From NCBI GenBank assembly GCA_017440425.1, contig JAFSHJ010000222.1, forward strand, positions 1-15,211: DNA of 15,211 nt, in the 5' to 3' direction. The notes under the pieces are model-generated. The model saw only the letters and a program-made list of their open reading frames with translations. It ran no database searches and was not told where the DNA came from. This document shows, one piece after another, positions 6,638 to 14,444 of this stretch; the stretch's first letter is position 1; every line of letters begins with the position of its first letter. The translations under genes and the position numbers were made by a program. Source of the stretch: Oscillospiraceae bacterium. Lineage in GTDB: Bacteria; Bacillota; Clostridia; Oscillospirales; Ruminococcaceae.

Positions 6638-7216
6638 ATGAATATGATACTTAATAAAAGACACATAATTCTTGCAGCATTGGTTTTGGCTTTGGGTGTA
6701 GCGGTATATCTCAACTTTGTTTTTGCGGATAACGAGGGTCTCGTTGAAGGTGAGGACCTGGTGGCAGATAAAAACTACGGCGATGCAGAGCTTGTGGACG
6801 GAGACACGGATGCAGATGCGGAGGGTACCGATGATGAGGTGCAAAGCGTATCCGCAAGCAGCTATTTTGAAGAGGCAAAGATATCCCGTACCCGTGCAAG
6901 GGACGAGGCAATAGAGGCGCTGCAGAAAATTTTCAGCGAATACGGTGAAGCAGGTGCGGAAGGTGAGGAGCAGGCGGCTCAGGCAACCATGCAGGCACTC
7001 GGTATAGCACAGTCCATAGAGAGCGAATCCAAAATAGAAAATCTTATTCTTGCAAAGGGATATGAGGAGTGTCTTGTCTATATAAGTGAGGCTGCTGCGG
7101 ATGTGGTGATCAAAAGTGAAGGCCTTCTTGCCAATGAAGTGGCGGTCATAAAGGATATTATTCTGCAAGAAACAGATTTGAGTGCAGAAAATATAAAAAT
7201 ACTTGAGGTAAAATAG
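6638..7216 (+). CDS. spoIIIAH: Stage III sporulation protein AH
   Basis: SpoIIIAH is anchored in the mother-cell membrane and binds forespore SpoIIQ across the intermembrane space, forming the channel neck. It is a 192-residue protein with a single transmembrane helix (about 9-30) and a strongly acidic linker rich in Asp and Glu (about 31-68). The C-terminal domain (about 75-192) resembles the YscJ/FliF ring-building fold, with SYFEEAKISRTRARDEA as the recognisable family block. ATG 6638 follows a perfect AAGGAGG at 6625-6631 with six-base spacing, the strongest ribosome binding site of the operon. It ends the spoIIIA set. No terminator is visible before the asp23 promoter. Confidence 0.94.
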   Translation: MNMILNKRHIILAALVLALGVAVYLNFVFADNEGLVEGEDLVADKNYGDAELVDGDTDADAEGTDDEVQSVSASSYFEEAKISRTRARDEAIEALQKIFSEYGEAGAEGEEQAAQATMQALGIAQSIESESKIENLILAKGYEECLVYISEAAADVVIKSEGLLANEVAVIKDIILQETDLSAENIKILEVK

Positions 7217-7244
7217 TTGAGAAATATTTTATTTATGGTATAAT
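7217..7244 (+). promoter_or_regulatory. Strong sigma-A promoter for the Asp23-family gene
   Basis: TTGAGA (7217-7222) and a perfect TATAAT (7239-7244) are 16 bases apart. TGG directly before the -10 makes it an extended -10 promoter. The -35 begins at the base after the spoIIIAH stop codon. The start codon of the next gene is about 50 bases downstream of the -10. The leader contains a small hairpin (CCGTT/AACGG, 7256-7269). This is the best vegetative promoter in the window. Confidence 0.8.
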
Positions 7245-7297
7245 ATATAAAGAGTCCGTTTATCAACGGGTAATTTATAACGTAGGATGGATGTATA

Positions 7298-7669
7298 ATG
7301 GAACGTTCAACACGAGACAATATGGGAAACTTGAGAATATCGCACGATGTATTGGCAACAATTGCAAAGCATGTTGCTTGCGAGGTTGAAGGTGTTGCCG
7401 GAATGGTAAGTGCACCTGCACGCCTCAAAAAAATCAAGCAGATTTTTTCACCGGTATCTTCTCCGGTAAAATCGGTAGATGTTGAGATAAGTGACGATAT
7501 GGCTATCATCGATGTTTATGTTGCGCTCAAATATGGTGCAAACATCCCTTCCGTAAGCGAGAAGATCCAGAAAAACATCAAAGATGCTATCCAGACAATG
7601 ACCTCTATCGTTGTCAACAAGGTCAATGTTCACATTGCCGGCATCGTTTTTGAAAAAGCTGCAAAATAA
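7298..7669 (+). CDS. yqhY: Asp23/Gls24 family envelope stress protein (YqhY-type)
   Basis: This 123-residue protein belongs to the Asp23/Gls24 (DUF322) family. Visible family features are the opening GNLRISHDVLATIAKHVACE followed by VEGVAGM, the central VDVEISDDMAIIDVYVALKYG strand region and the final VNKVNVHIAGIVFE. There is no signal peptide or membrane segment. In Bacillus subtilis the same position before nusB is held by yqhY, linked to fatty-acid synthesis because it lies beside accBC. Those acc genes are absent here. AGGATGG at 7284-7290 is a good ribosome binding site. The gene has its own promoter and terminator, but no terminator separates it from spoIIIAH, so it may also be transcribed from the sporulation operon. 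Confidence 0.9.
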   Translation: MERSTRDNMGNLRISHDVLATIAKHVACEVEGVAGMVSAPARLKKIKQIFSPVSSPVKSVDVEISDDMAIIDVYVALKYGANIPSVSEKIQKNIKDAIQTMTSIVVNKVNVHIAGIVFEKAAK

Positions 7670-7678
7670 AAAAGTCTC

Positions 7679-7712
7679 AGGCTGCCTCTGCAAGGGGCGG
7701 CCTTGGGTTTTT
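7679..7712 (+). terminator. Intrinsic terminator after the Asp23-family gene
   Basis: A GC-rich stem of eight pairs (7679-7686 with 7696-7703, one G-T wobble) has a nine-base loop. Further partial pairing extends the base of the stem, and a run of five T follows at 7708-7712. It lies nine bases after the asp23 stop codon and 45 bases before nusB. It can end both the asp23 transcript and any read-through from spoIIIA. Confidence 0.7.
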
Positions 7713-7756
7713 GTTCGGGAAGTTAAAAATAACATTTAAAAAATGACGGAGGCCGT

Positions 7757-8191
7757 ATGACACGTAAAGAAGCTCGCGAACAGGCATTTATACTGGTTTT
7801 TGAGAGCGGATTCAAAGACGAATCCCTCGATGATATTATAGCTCAGGCTGCAGAGTGCCGCTCCATAGAAATTGACAAATTCGCCTATGAGCTTGCACAG
7901 AAGGCGCTTGAAAACAAAGAGAAAATAGACGAGATGATCGACAGCGGTTCCAAGAAGTGGAAGAAAGAGCGTATCTCCAAGGTCAACCTTGCTCTGCTGC
8001 GCCTTGCTCTCGGTGAGATCTATTACTACGATGATACTCCCGATAAGGTTGCTATAAACGAGGCTGTTGAGCTTGCTAAAAAATACGGTGCCGACGGCGA
8101 TTACACCTTCCTCAACGGTGTTCTCGGCGGTATTGTCAGAAGTGTCGGACCCGGAAAATGCCGTGAGAAAGAGCCTGCGGAAACACTCTGA
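7757..8191 (+). CDS. nusB: Transcription antitermination factor NusB
   Basis: NusB binds boxA RNA together with NusE (ribosomal protein S10) in rRNA antitermination complexes. The protein has 144 residues, normal for the family, and is all-helical in appearance. It opens TRKEAREQAFILVFE, the usual ARExAxxxLF-type N-terminus. The conserved block KVAINEAVELAKKYG (97-111) is followed by FLNGVLGGIV, where FVNGVLD is more usual. GGAGG at 7748-7752 precedes ATG 7757. It begins a run of same-strand genes reaching to 15049. An intrinsic terminator lies immediately upstream and no strong promoter is visible in the 44 bases between, so expression may depend on read-through or a weak promoter. Confidence 0.95.
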   Translation: MTRKEAREQAFILVFESGFKDESLDDIIAQAAECRSIEIDKFAYELAQKALENKEKIDEMIDSGSKKWKKERISKVNLALLRLALGEIYYYDDTPDKVAINEAVELAKKYGADGDYTFLNGVLGGIVRSVGPGKCREKEPAETL

Positions 8192-8211
8192 TCGCAGACG
8201 GGAGATAATAT

Positions 8212-9432
8212 ATGGCAGGATTTGCGATTCTGTCGGTATCTCAGCTTAACCAATACATCAAATCGGTGTTTGAGTCTGATCAGGGATTAGACAGTGTATA
8301 TCTTCGCGGAGAGATATCGAACTTTACAAATCATTACAGCTCAGGACATCTTTATTTTACTCTTAAAGATGCGGGAGCAGCAATAAAGGCTGTCATGTTC
8401 AAGGGCGCGGCAGCCTATCTTAAATTTAAACCGGAAAACGGAATGTCCGTGATAGTGCAGGGAAGAGTATCTGTCTATCCCCGCGACGGTGTGTATCAGA
8501 TATATGTCAACGATATGCAGCCTGACGGAGCAGGTGCGCTGGCTGTTGCATTTGAGCAGCTCAAGCGCAGACTTGCGGAAGAGGGCGTGTTTGACGAAGA
8601 ACACAAAAAACCAATTCCGCAGTATCCCGCAAAAATCGGAATAATCACATCCAAAACCGGTGCGGTCATACAGGATATCTGCAATGTGCTCACAAGACGT
8701 TTCCCCGCAGTGGAAGCGGAGCTCTATCCCGTGCAGGTGCAGGGTGCAGAGGCGCATAAGCAGATAATAGCGGCAATAAAACGTGCCGATGCCGAGAAAA
8801 GCTGCGATGTGATCATCATTGCAAGAGGCGGCGGTTCGGTGGAAGATCTGTGGTGCTTCAACGAAGAGAGCCTTGCGTGGGCAATATATGACTGCGAGAC
8901 CCCAATAATATCCGCTGTCGGTCACGAAACGGATTATACCATTGCGGATTTTGCAGCGGATCTTCGTACGCCGACACCGAGTGCAGCGGCAGAGCTTGCA
9001 GTTGCAGACAGGGAAGAGCTTTTATACAGAATAGCGGCATTTTCGCTGGAAATGAGGCTGCAGGTCGAGTCAAGAATAAGAGCTTACCGCGGAACTCTGG
9101 AAAAATTCAGCGATAAACAGCGGCAAAATATCGTGGAAATGTATATTTTCCAAAATCTTCGCAGGGTAAAAGAGCTTTCGTCGATAATAGAAAGGGAAAA
9201 GAACATTCATTTCGCAAGAGCGCGTGAACAGCTTCGCAGCATGACGCTGCTTCTTGACAGTGTTTCTCCAACAAGACAGCTTTTGGGCGGTTACGCAGCC
9301 GTCAGCAGAGAAAGCGGCAGAATAACCTCGGCGGCGGAAGTCGGTGTGGGTGAAGAGATAACGCTGCAGTTTTCCGACGGAAGTGTTTGCGCTAAAGTAA
9401 CGGAAGTGACCCTTGAACGAAAAGGTGATTGA
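8212..9432 (+). CDS. xseA: Exodeoxyribonuclease VII large subunit
   Basis: XseA is the catalytic subunit of exonuclease VII, which degrades single-stranded DNA to oligonucleotides in repair. The protein has 406 residues, somewhat shorter than the roughly 450 of Escherichia coli and Bacillus, the difference being in the coiled-coil/C-terminal part. The N-terminal OB-fold (about 5-105) contains LRGEISNF and GHLYFTLKD. The catalytic region has TSKTGAVIQD (Asp155), ARGGGSVEDLW (Arg205) and GHETDYTIADFAAD (His238, Asp241). These are the residues known to be essential in the E. coli enzyme, and they fall at the same numbers. A helical segment (about 265-350) precedes the C-terminal LLGGYAAVSR motif. 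GGGAG upstream serves ATG 8212. xseB follows immediately. Confidence 0.96.
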   Translation: MAGFAILSVSQLNQYIKSVFESDQGLDSVYLRGEISNFTNHYSSGHLYFTLKDAGAAIKAVMFKGAAAYLKFKPENGMSVIVQGRVSVYPRDGVYQIYVNDMQPDGAGALAVAFEQLKRRLAEEGVFDEEHKKPIPQYPAKIGIITSKTGAVIQDICNVLTRRFPAVEAELYPVQVQGAEAHKQIIAAIKRADAEKSCDVIIIARGGGSVEDLWCFNEESLAWAIYDCETPIISAVGHETDYTIADFAADLRTPTPSAAAELAVADREELLYRIAAFSLEMRLQVESRIRAYRGTLEKFSDKQRQNIVEMYIFQNLRRVKELSSIIEREKNIHFARAREQLRSMTLLLDSVSPTRQLLGGYAAVSRESGRITSAAEVGVGEEITLQFSDGSVCAKVTEVTLERKGD

Positions 9433-9433
9433 T

Positions 9434-9619
9434 ATGGCAAAATTTGTTTTTGAATCCGCAATGGAACGAATAGAAGAGATATCCCGTTTGCTGCAGAACG
9501 AAAAGCTTCCTTTTGATGAGATGATGAAGCTCTACGAAGAGGGTACCAAGCTTTCCGCACAGTGTGAGGAATATTTGGAAAAGGCAGAATTCAAACTTAA
9601 GATAAAAGAGGAAAACTGA
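9434..9619 (+). CDS. xseB: Exodeoxyribonuclease VII small subunit
   Basis: This 61-residue helical protein has the XseB pattern FESAMERIEEISRLL followed by LPFDEMMKLYEEGTKL. It binds the coiled-coil part of XseA to give the multi-subunit exonuclease VII. ATG 9434 starts one base after the xseA stop and has an AAAGGTGAT ribosome binding site inside the end of xseA. An in-frame TTG at 9413 would add seven residues but is less likely. The stop is one base before the ispA start, so xseA, xseB and ispA are tightly linked. Confidence 0.95.
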   Translation: MAKFVFESAMERIEEISRLLQNEKLPFDEMMKLYEEGTKLSAQCEEYLEKAEFKLKIKEEN

Positions 9620-9620
9620 A

Positions 9621-10505
9621 ATGAGCTTTAAAGAGATGTTTGATCAATACAGAGTGGAAATTGAAGAAGCACTGGATAAAAGCATTGTTGTGGATGACAA
9701 GGACTACGCCGGTCTTGTGGAAGCAATGCGCTATTCTCTGCTTTCCGGCGGAAAACGTATCCGAGCTGTTATGGTGCTGGAATTCTGCCGTTTGTTCTCA
9801 GGCGAATATAAAAAAGCAATGCCATATGCCTGCGCCATCGAAATGGTGCACGCATATTCCTTGATACACGATGACCTTCCCTGCATGGATGACGACGATT
9901 TCAGAAGAGGAAAGCCCTCCTGCCACAAACAGTTCGGAGAAGCCAATGCCTTGCTTGCGGGCGATGCACTGCTCACCCATGCTTTTGAGCATCCGTTCAG
10001 CAACTGTGAAGGTCTTGACGCCAAAACTGCCATTGCAGCAATGCGAGAGCTGGCTGTTTTCGCCGGTTACAGCGGTATGGTAGGCGGCCAGTATATCGAT
10101 CTTGACAGCGAAGGCAAAAAAATACCGCTTGAACTGCTCAATAAGCTGCAGCTGCTCAAAACATCGGGACTTATCAGAGCTGCGGGAAAAATGGGTGCCA
10201 TTCTCGGCGGCGCAACACAGAAACAGCTGGAGACAGTTGACAGCTATTGTCAAAAGCTGGGTCTCGCATTCCAGATAACAGACGATATTCTGGATGTTGT
10301 GGGTGATGAGAAGCTGCTCGGAAAACCCATCCACAGCGATGAAGAAAACGAAAAGAGCACCTATGTATCCATCTTTGGTCTTGAAGAGGCAAAGAAAATT
10401 GCGGACGAGCTTTCGGATCAGGCTGTTGCAGAGCTCAACAAGCTGCCGGGCGACAAGGAGTTTGTGATCGAGCTCACCAATATGCTGGCACGCCGCACCT
10501 ATTGA
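9621..10505 (+). CDS. ispA: Polyprenyl diphosphate synthase, probably farnesyl diphosphate synthase
   Basis: This protein condenses isopentenyl and allylic diphosphates, providing prenyl precursors for undecaprenyl carrier lipid and quinones. It has 294 residues. GGKRIR is at 43-48. The first aspartate-rich motif DDLPCMD is at 84-90 and has the two-residue insertion of bacterial FPP synthases. GGQYID is at 155-160, and the second aspartate motif DDILD is at 221-225. Tyr79, five residues before the first motif, matches E. coli IspA and argues for a C15 product; a longer product is not excluded. The ribosome binding site is a GAGGA inside the xseB end. dxs, which commonly follows ispA in this gene order, is absent here. 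Confidence 0.93.
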   Translation: MSFKEMFDQYRVEIEEALDKSIVVDDKDYAGLVEAMRYSLLSGGKRIRAVMVLEFCRLFSGEYKKAMPYACAIEMVHAYSLIHDDLPCMDDDDFRRGKPSCHKQFGEANALLAGDALLTHAFEHPFSNCEGLDAKTAIAAMRELAVFAGYSGMVGGQYIDLDSEGKKIPLELLNKLQLLKTSGLIRAAGKMGAILGGATQKQLETVDSYCQKLGLAFQITDDILDVVGDEKLLGKPIHSDEENEKSTYVSIFGLEEAKKIADELSDQAVAELNKLPGDKEFVIELTNMLARRTY

Positions 10506-10526
10506 TGAATAAAAGGAAAGAGAACA

Positions 10527-11333
10527 ATGAAAAAGCGCCTTGACCTTATAATGGTCGAGAAAGGCATTGTTTCTGCCCGTTCAAAAGCAGAGAGGCTTAT
10601 AAAAGAGGGGCAGGTCACCGTTAACGGCGAGAAGGCAGTCAAGCCGGGAATGACGGTGGATGAAGATGCCGTGATAAACATCAATGAAGACATGATAAAA
10701 TATGTCAGCCGCGGCGGACTTAAGCTGGAGCGTGCAGTAGCGCAGTTCGGTTTGGAGCTTCGCGGTTGTGTGTGTATGGATGTTGGTGCATCCACGGGCG
10801 GATTCACCGATTGTATGCTTCAGAACGGCGCAGTAAAGGTGTATGCTGTGGACGTGGGAAGCGGACAGTTGAACGAAAAGCTTTTGGCTGATGAACGTGT
10901 GATAAATCTGGAAAACACCAATGCCAGATATATGGATGAGACAGTTATCCCCGAAAAGGTGGATTTTGTCAGCATTGATGTTTCCTTCATCTCTCTCAAG
11001 CTTATCCTGCCGGCGGTTACAGCAAGGATAAAAGAGACGGGAAGTGCCGTCTGCCTTATAAAGCCGCAGTTTGAAGCGGGAAGAGAAAACCTGAACAAAC
11101 ACGGTGTGGTCAAAGATAAAAAGGTCCACGCAGAGGTGATAAATTCTGTTTGCGGCTTTGTGGAGAGCATAGGCTGGTGCGTCATCGGTCTTGATCATTC
11201 TCCCATCAAAGGACCGGAAGGAAATATAGAATATCTTGTGAGGATAACCTCAAAACAGAATGTTTCTGCGGAAAAATATACGTTTTCGCCTGCCGAAACG
11301 GTAGAGAAAGCGCATGCTGAACTGGATAAATAA
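10527..11333 (+). CDS. tlyA: TlyA family rRNA 2'-O-methyltransferase
   Basis: TlyA proteins methylate ribose 2'-OH groups of rRNA using S-adenosylmethionine. The protein has 268 residues. An S4 RNA-binding domain (about 3-60) contains SARSKAERLIKEGQVTVNG. An FtsJ-type methyltransferase domain contains the SAM-binding DVGASTGGFTD (85-95), VDVGSGQL (109-115) and SIDVSFISL (149-157). Lys66, Asp151, Lys179 and Glu235 fall where the K-D-K-E tetrad of this fold is expected. By family knowledge the targets are a 16S and/or a 23S rRNA cytidine; type I and type II enzymes differ by a short N-terminal extension, and this protein does not show an obvious long one. AGGAAAGAG precedes ATG 10527. Confidence 0.95.
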   Translation: MKKRLDLIMVEKGIVSARSKAERLIKEGQVTVNGEKAVKPGMTVDEDAVININEDMIKYVSRGGLKLERAVAQFGLELRGCVCMDVGASTGGFTDCMLQNGAVKVYAVDVGSGQLNEKLLADERVINLENTNARYMDETVIPEKVDFVSIDVSFISLKLILPAVTARIKETGSAVCLIKPQFEAGRENLNKHGVVKDKKVHAEVINSVCGFVESIGWCVIGLDHSPIKGPEGNIEYLVRITSKQNVSAEKYTFSPAETVEKAHAELDK

Positions 11334-11360
11334 ATTACAAATCGAAACGGATATGTCGAT

Positions 11361-12218
11361 ATGAAATTGTTTGTTATTCCGGGACTTCCGAATGTGAATG
11401 CCGAAAAGGTGATCACAACACTCAATGAAGTCGTAAAAATACTGACAGATCACGGTGCAGAGGTCTATGTTGACAGCGAGAGTAAAGAATACATAGACAG
11501 TAGCATGAAAACAGCACCTAAAGCAAACAGCGGATACGATGCTCTTATAGCTGTAGGAGGCGACGGAACCATTCTTTCTGCAGCAAAGGTTGCTGTGGAA
11601 TGGGAAGTGCCGCTGCTTGGCATAAATGCGGGAAGTCTCGGTTTTCTGTCCGGACTTGAACGCAAAGAGCTCAGCGAGCTTCATCGACTTGTTAACGGTG
11701 ATTTTATAATTAAAGAGAGAATGCTCATCTCAACTGAGATCATGATCGATGATGAAAAAAAAGTATCTGCAGAGGCACTCAATGAGATACTCATTACCAA
11801 ATCGGATTTTACAAAAGCAGTTGAGTTTGAGGTTTGGTGCGGAGAAAAGATAGTCTGCATCTACCGCGGAGACGGACTTATCTTTGCAACACCAACCGGT
11901 TCCACAGCATATTCAATGTCTGCAGGCGGTCCGGTGACAGATACCGAACTGAATGCTGTAATAATGACTCCGGTTTGTCCCCACGCACTTTTCACAAGAC
12001 CCATGGTCTTCTCGCCGGATAAAAGTTTTACGGTGATAGCCAGAAGAACAAACAACTCAAGCAAACTCTATGTCTCCGCAGACGGAAGAATATTGGGTGA
12101 GCTTGGGCTTGAGAAAAAGCTTTCAATAAGTCGTTCAAATAAAACGCTTAAAATAATAGAGCTCAGAAAACGCGATTTCTACGAGGTTTTCGAGGAGAAA
12201 TTCCGCTCTAATATTTAG
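11361..12218 (+). CDS. nadK: NAD kinase
   Basis: NAD kinase phosphorylates NAD at the 2' position of the adenosine ribose to give NADP. The protein has 285 residues. The motif GGDGT is at 66-70 (Asp68 catalytic), NAGSLGFL at 89-96, LNEILI at 140-145 and TPTGSTAYSMSAGGP at 177-191, in the order expected for the family. A PVCPH motif follows near 200. It begins 27 bases after tlyA with only a weak ACGGA ribosome binding site, so its translation may be modest or partly coupled. Its position between tlyA and argR is common in Clostridia but differs from Bacillus subtilis. Confidence 0.96.
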   Translation: MKLFVIPGLPNVNAEKVITTLNEVVKILTDHGAEVYVDSESKEYIDSSMKTAPKANSGYDALIAVGGDGTILSAAKVAVEWEVPLLGINAGSLGFLSGLERKELSELHRLVNGDFIIKERMLISTEIMIDDEKKVSAEALNEILITKSDFTKAVEFEVWCGEKIVCIYRGDGLIFATPTGSTAYSMSAGGPVTDTELNAVIMTPVCPHALFTRPMVFSPDKSFTVIARRTNNSSKLYVSADGRILGELGLEKKLSISRSNKTLKIIELRKRDFYEVFEEKFRSNI

Positions 12219-12283
12219 CATTGGGCGAAGAGAAAAACTTATCCTGCGCAAAAGAAAATTTCATTTAAGGAGCGTTAAAGCAG

Positions 12284-12736
12284 ATGAAATCCAAGCGTCA
12301 TGAAAGAATACTCCAGCTCATTGTTGAGGAGCATATAACCACCCAGGAAGAACTTTTAAGCGGATTAAAAGCAAGCGGATTCAATGTTACACAGGCAACA
12401 GTATCAAGAGACATAAAGGAGCTCAAGCTGCTCAAAAGTTTGTCGGAGGACGGCAAATACAGATATTCCGTTTCTGCCGATAACAGCACCGGCGAGATGA
12501 AAAATAAATATCAGGCAATAATGAAACAATCCATAAAGGGTGTGGATTACGCTCAGAACATTGCCGTGCTCAAGTGCTACGAGGGAATGGCAAATGCCGC
12601 ATGTGCTGCGGTGGATATGATATTCGCCTCCGAAGTGGTGGGCACCCTTGCGGGAGACGATACGATATTTATTCTTTTGCGCAATGAAGAGCACGCAAAA
12701 AAATTCACAGAGGATATCAAAGAGATGTATCTGTAA
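12284..12736 (+). CDS. argR: Arginine repressor ArgR/AhrC
   Basis: ArgR is a hexameric, arginine-dependent regulator of arginine biosynthesis and catabolism. The protein has 150 residues, the usual length. An N-terminal winged helix-turn-helix (about 1-70) contains TQATVSRDIKELKLLK. A C-terminal oligomerisation and arginine-binding domain contains GTLAGDDTIFI (120-130), the GTxxGDDT signature. A GGAG ribosome binding site precedes ATG 12284. The 65-base gap before it contains no clear ARG-box palindrome or terminator. In Firmicutes argR is regularly placed next to recN, as here. Confidence 0.96.
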   Translation: MKSKRHERILQLIVEEHITTQEELLSGLKASGFNVTQATVSRDIKELKLLKSLSEDGKYRYSVSADNSTGEMKNKYQAIMKQSIKGVDYAQNIAVLKCYEGMANAACAAVDMIFASEVVGTLAGDDTIFILLRNEEHAKKFTEDIKEMYL

Positions 12737-12773
12737 CCGCAGGGCAGAAAACAGCAGGGAATAAGGTGAGACT

Positions 12774-14444
12774 ATGCTTGCGCAAATTTACATTCAAAAC
12801 GTGGCGGTAATAGAAAAAGTCACGGTTGAGCTTGGGTTGGGACTTAATGCATTTACGGGAGAAACGGGTGCAGGTAAGTCTATACTTATCAATGCCATAA
12901 ACGCAATAACCGGCGGCAGAACCTCCAAAGATATTGTAAGAACGGGTGCGGATAAAGCGGTTATCAGCGCAGTTTTCAGCGATATCAGCGATAGCCGCAG
13001 ACAGCAGCTTGCCGATCTGGGATATGAACTGGAAGAAGGCGAAGACCTTCTTGTTATGCGCACCGTATCTGCAGACGGAAAATCCTCCTGCAAAATAAAC
13101 GGCATCCCGGCAACCATCTCTATGCTCAAAGAGGCTACCGCAGGGCTTGCCGATATATACGGTCAGCACGACACAGCAGAGCTTATGGCGGCAGAAAAAC
13201 ACATCGCTTTTGTGGATGGCTTTGCGGATAACGCAGAGTTGATAAAAGAATACCGCGAAAACTACAGCCAAATGCGCCGTATCGAAAAAGATATAGAAAA
13301 ACTTGTTATGGATGAGCGTGACAAAGAGCAGCTCATCTCAATTTTGCAATATCAGGTGGATGAAATTGATGCAGCAGAGCTGGAGCCCGGTGAGGAAGAG
13401 GAGCTTGATAAGCGCAGAAAGCTTATCAAAAACTCGGAAAAGCTGGCAGGCATTTTTGCTGATGTGGAAGACTGTATGAACGGTACCGACGACGGAGACG
13501 GAGCTCTTACGCTGCTGGATAACTTCAGGGATTCCTTTGAACAGCTCAGCGAGTTTTATCCCGAGCTTGCCGAATCCGTTCAGCGCGCAAACGAGATATA
13601 TTATGAGCTGGAGGAGATGCTCAACGACGTGAGATCCTACAGCGACGATATAGAATTCGATCCCATGCTTTTGGATAGCATCGAGCGCAGGCTGGATATT
13701 ATCTATCGCCTCAAGCGCAAATACGGCGGCAGCATCGATGAGATCCTCGCATTTGGAGAGAATGCGAGAACACGTCTTGATGACATAAGCTTCTCCGATG
13801 AAAAGCTGGAGAAACTGAAGAGAGATTTGGCTGTCTGCAAAAAAGAGGCTGCAAAAAAGGCAGAGGAGCTTTCGCAAAAGCGTAGAGAAGGCGCAAAGGT
13901 GTTTGCTGAAAGAGTTATGGAAGAGCTGAAGTTTTTGGATATGCCAAACGTTATCTTCAGCGTAAAGGCAGAGAGAACAGAGCTCTCCGAAAACGGCATA
14001 GATAAGCTGGAATTTATGATATCCACCAACCCGGGCGAGCCCGCAAAGCCCCTTGCAAAAACCGCATCCGGCGGTGAGCTTTCCAGAATTATGCTCAGCA
14101 TAAAGAACGTGGTTTCGGATAAAGACGGGGTAGAGACGCTGATCTTCGATGAGATAGACACGGGTGTCAGCGGAAGAGCAGCATATAAGATTGGCAAAAA
14201 GCTGAAAGAGGTCTCCAACGGCAGACAGATACTCTGTGTAACACATCTTGCTCAGGTGGCAGCCTTTGCGGATAATCACCTGCTCATAAAGAAGGATGTG
14301 CGTAACGGACGTACCTTCACCGGAATATATCCCCTTGAGCGTGACGAGCGTATTGCCGAGCTTGCACGCATCGGCGGAGGAGATGTCATAAGCGAAACTA
14401 TGCTGAAAAACGCAGAAGAGATGCTGGATAAGGCACAAATGTGA
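12774..14444 (+). CDS. recN: DNA repair protein RecN
   Basis: RecN is an SMC-like ATPase acting early in double-strand break repair. The protein has 556 residues, normal for the family. Walker A GETGAGKS is at 29-36, in a typical N-terminal block beginning LAQIYIQNVAVIEKV. A long helical coiled-coil region rich in Glu, Lys and Leu (about 150-385) is interrupted by the hinge-like centre. The signature SGGELS is at 432-437 and Walker B LIFDEIDTG follows at 456-464, ending in a family-typical CVTHLAQVAAFAD segment. AAGGTGAG precedes ATG 12774. Its stop overlaps the next gene's GTG start by four bases (GTGA). In Bacillus and many Clostridia spoIVB and spo0A follow recN; they do not here. Confidence 0.96.
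   Translation: MLAQIYIQNVAVIEKVTVELGLGLNAFTGETGAGKSILINAINAITGGRTSKDIVRTGADKAVISAVFSDISDSRRQQLADLGYELEEGEDLLVMRTVSADGKSSCKINGIPATISMLKEATAGLADIYGQHDTAELMAAEKHIAFVDGFADNAELIKEYRENYSQMRRIEKDIEKLVMDERDKEQLISILQYQVDEIDAAELEPGEEEELDKRRKLIKNSEKLAGIFADVEDCMNGTDDGDGALTLLDNFRDSFEQLSEFYPELAESVQRANEIYYELEEMLNDVRSYSDDIEFDPMLLDSIERRLDIIYRLKRKYGGSIDEILAFGENARTRLDDISFSDEKLEKLKRDLAVCKKEAAKKAEELSQKRREGAKVFAERVMEELKFLDMPNVIFSVKAERTELSENGIDKLEFMISTNPGEPAKPLAKTASGGELSRIMLSIKNVVSDKDGVETLIFDEIDTGVSGRAAYKIGKKLKEVSNGRQILCVTHLAQVAAFADNHLLIKKDVRNGRTFTGIYPLERDERIAELARIGGGDVISETMLKNAEEMLDKAQM

Noticed and set aside
6335..7168. A 277-residue minus-strand open frame across spoIIIAG and spoIIIAH
   Set aside because: It spans two well-identified sporulation genes on the other strand and shows no motif or convincing start.
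12219..12283. Possible ARG box upstream of argR
   Set aside because: No convincing paired TNTGNAT-like palindrome is present in the gap.
13338..14438. A 366-residue minus-strand open frame inside recN
   Set aside because: recN is certain from its Walker A, signature and Walker B motifs. The antisense frame is rich in Cys, His and Leu with no recognisable domain, typical of a shadow.
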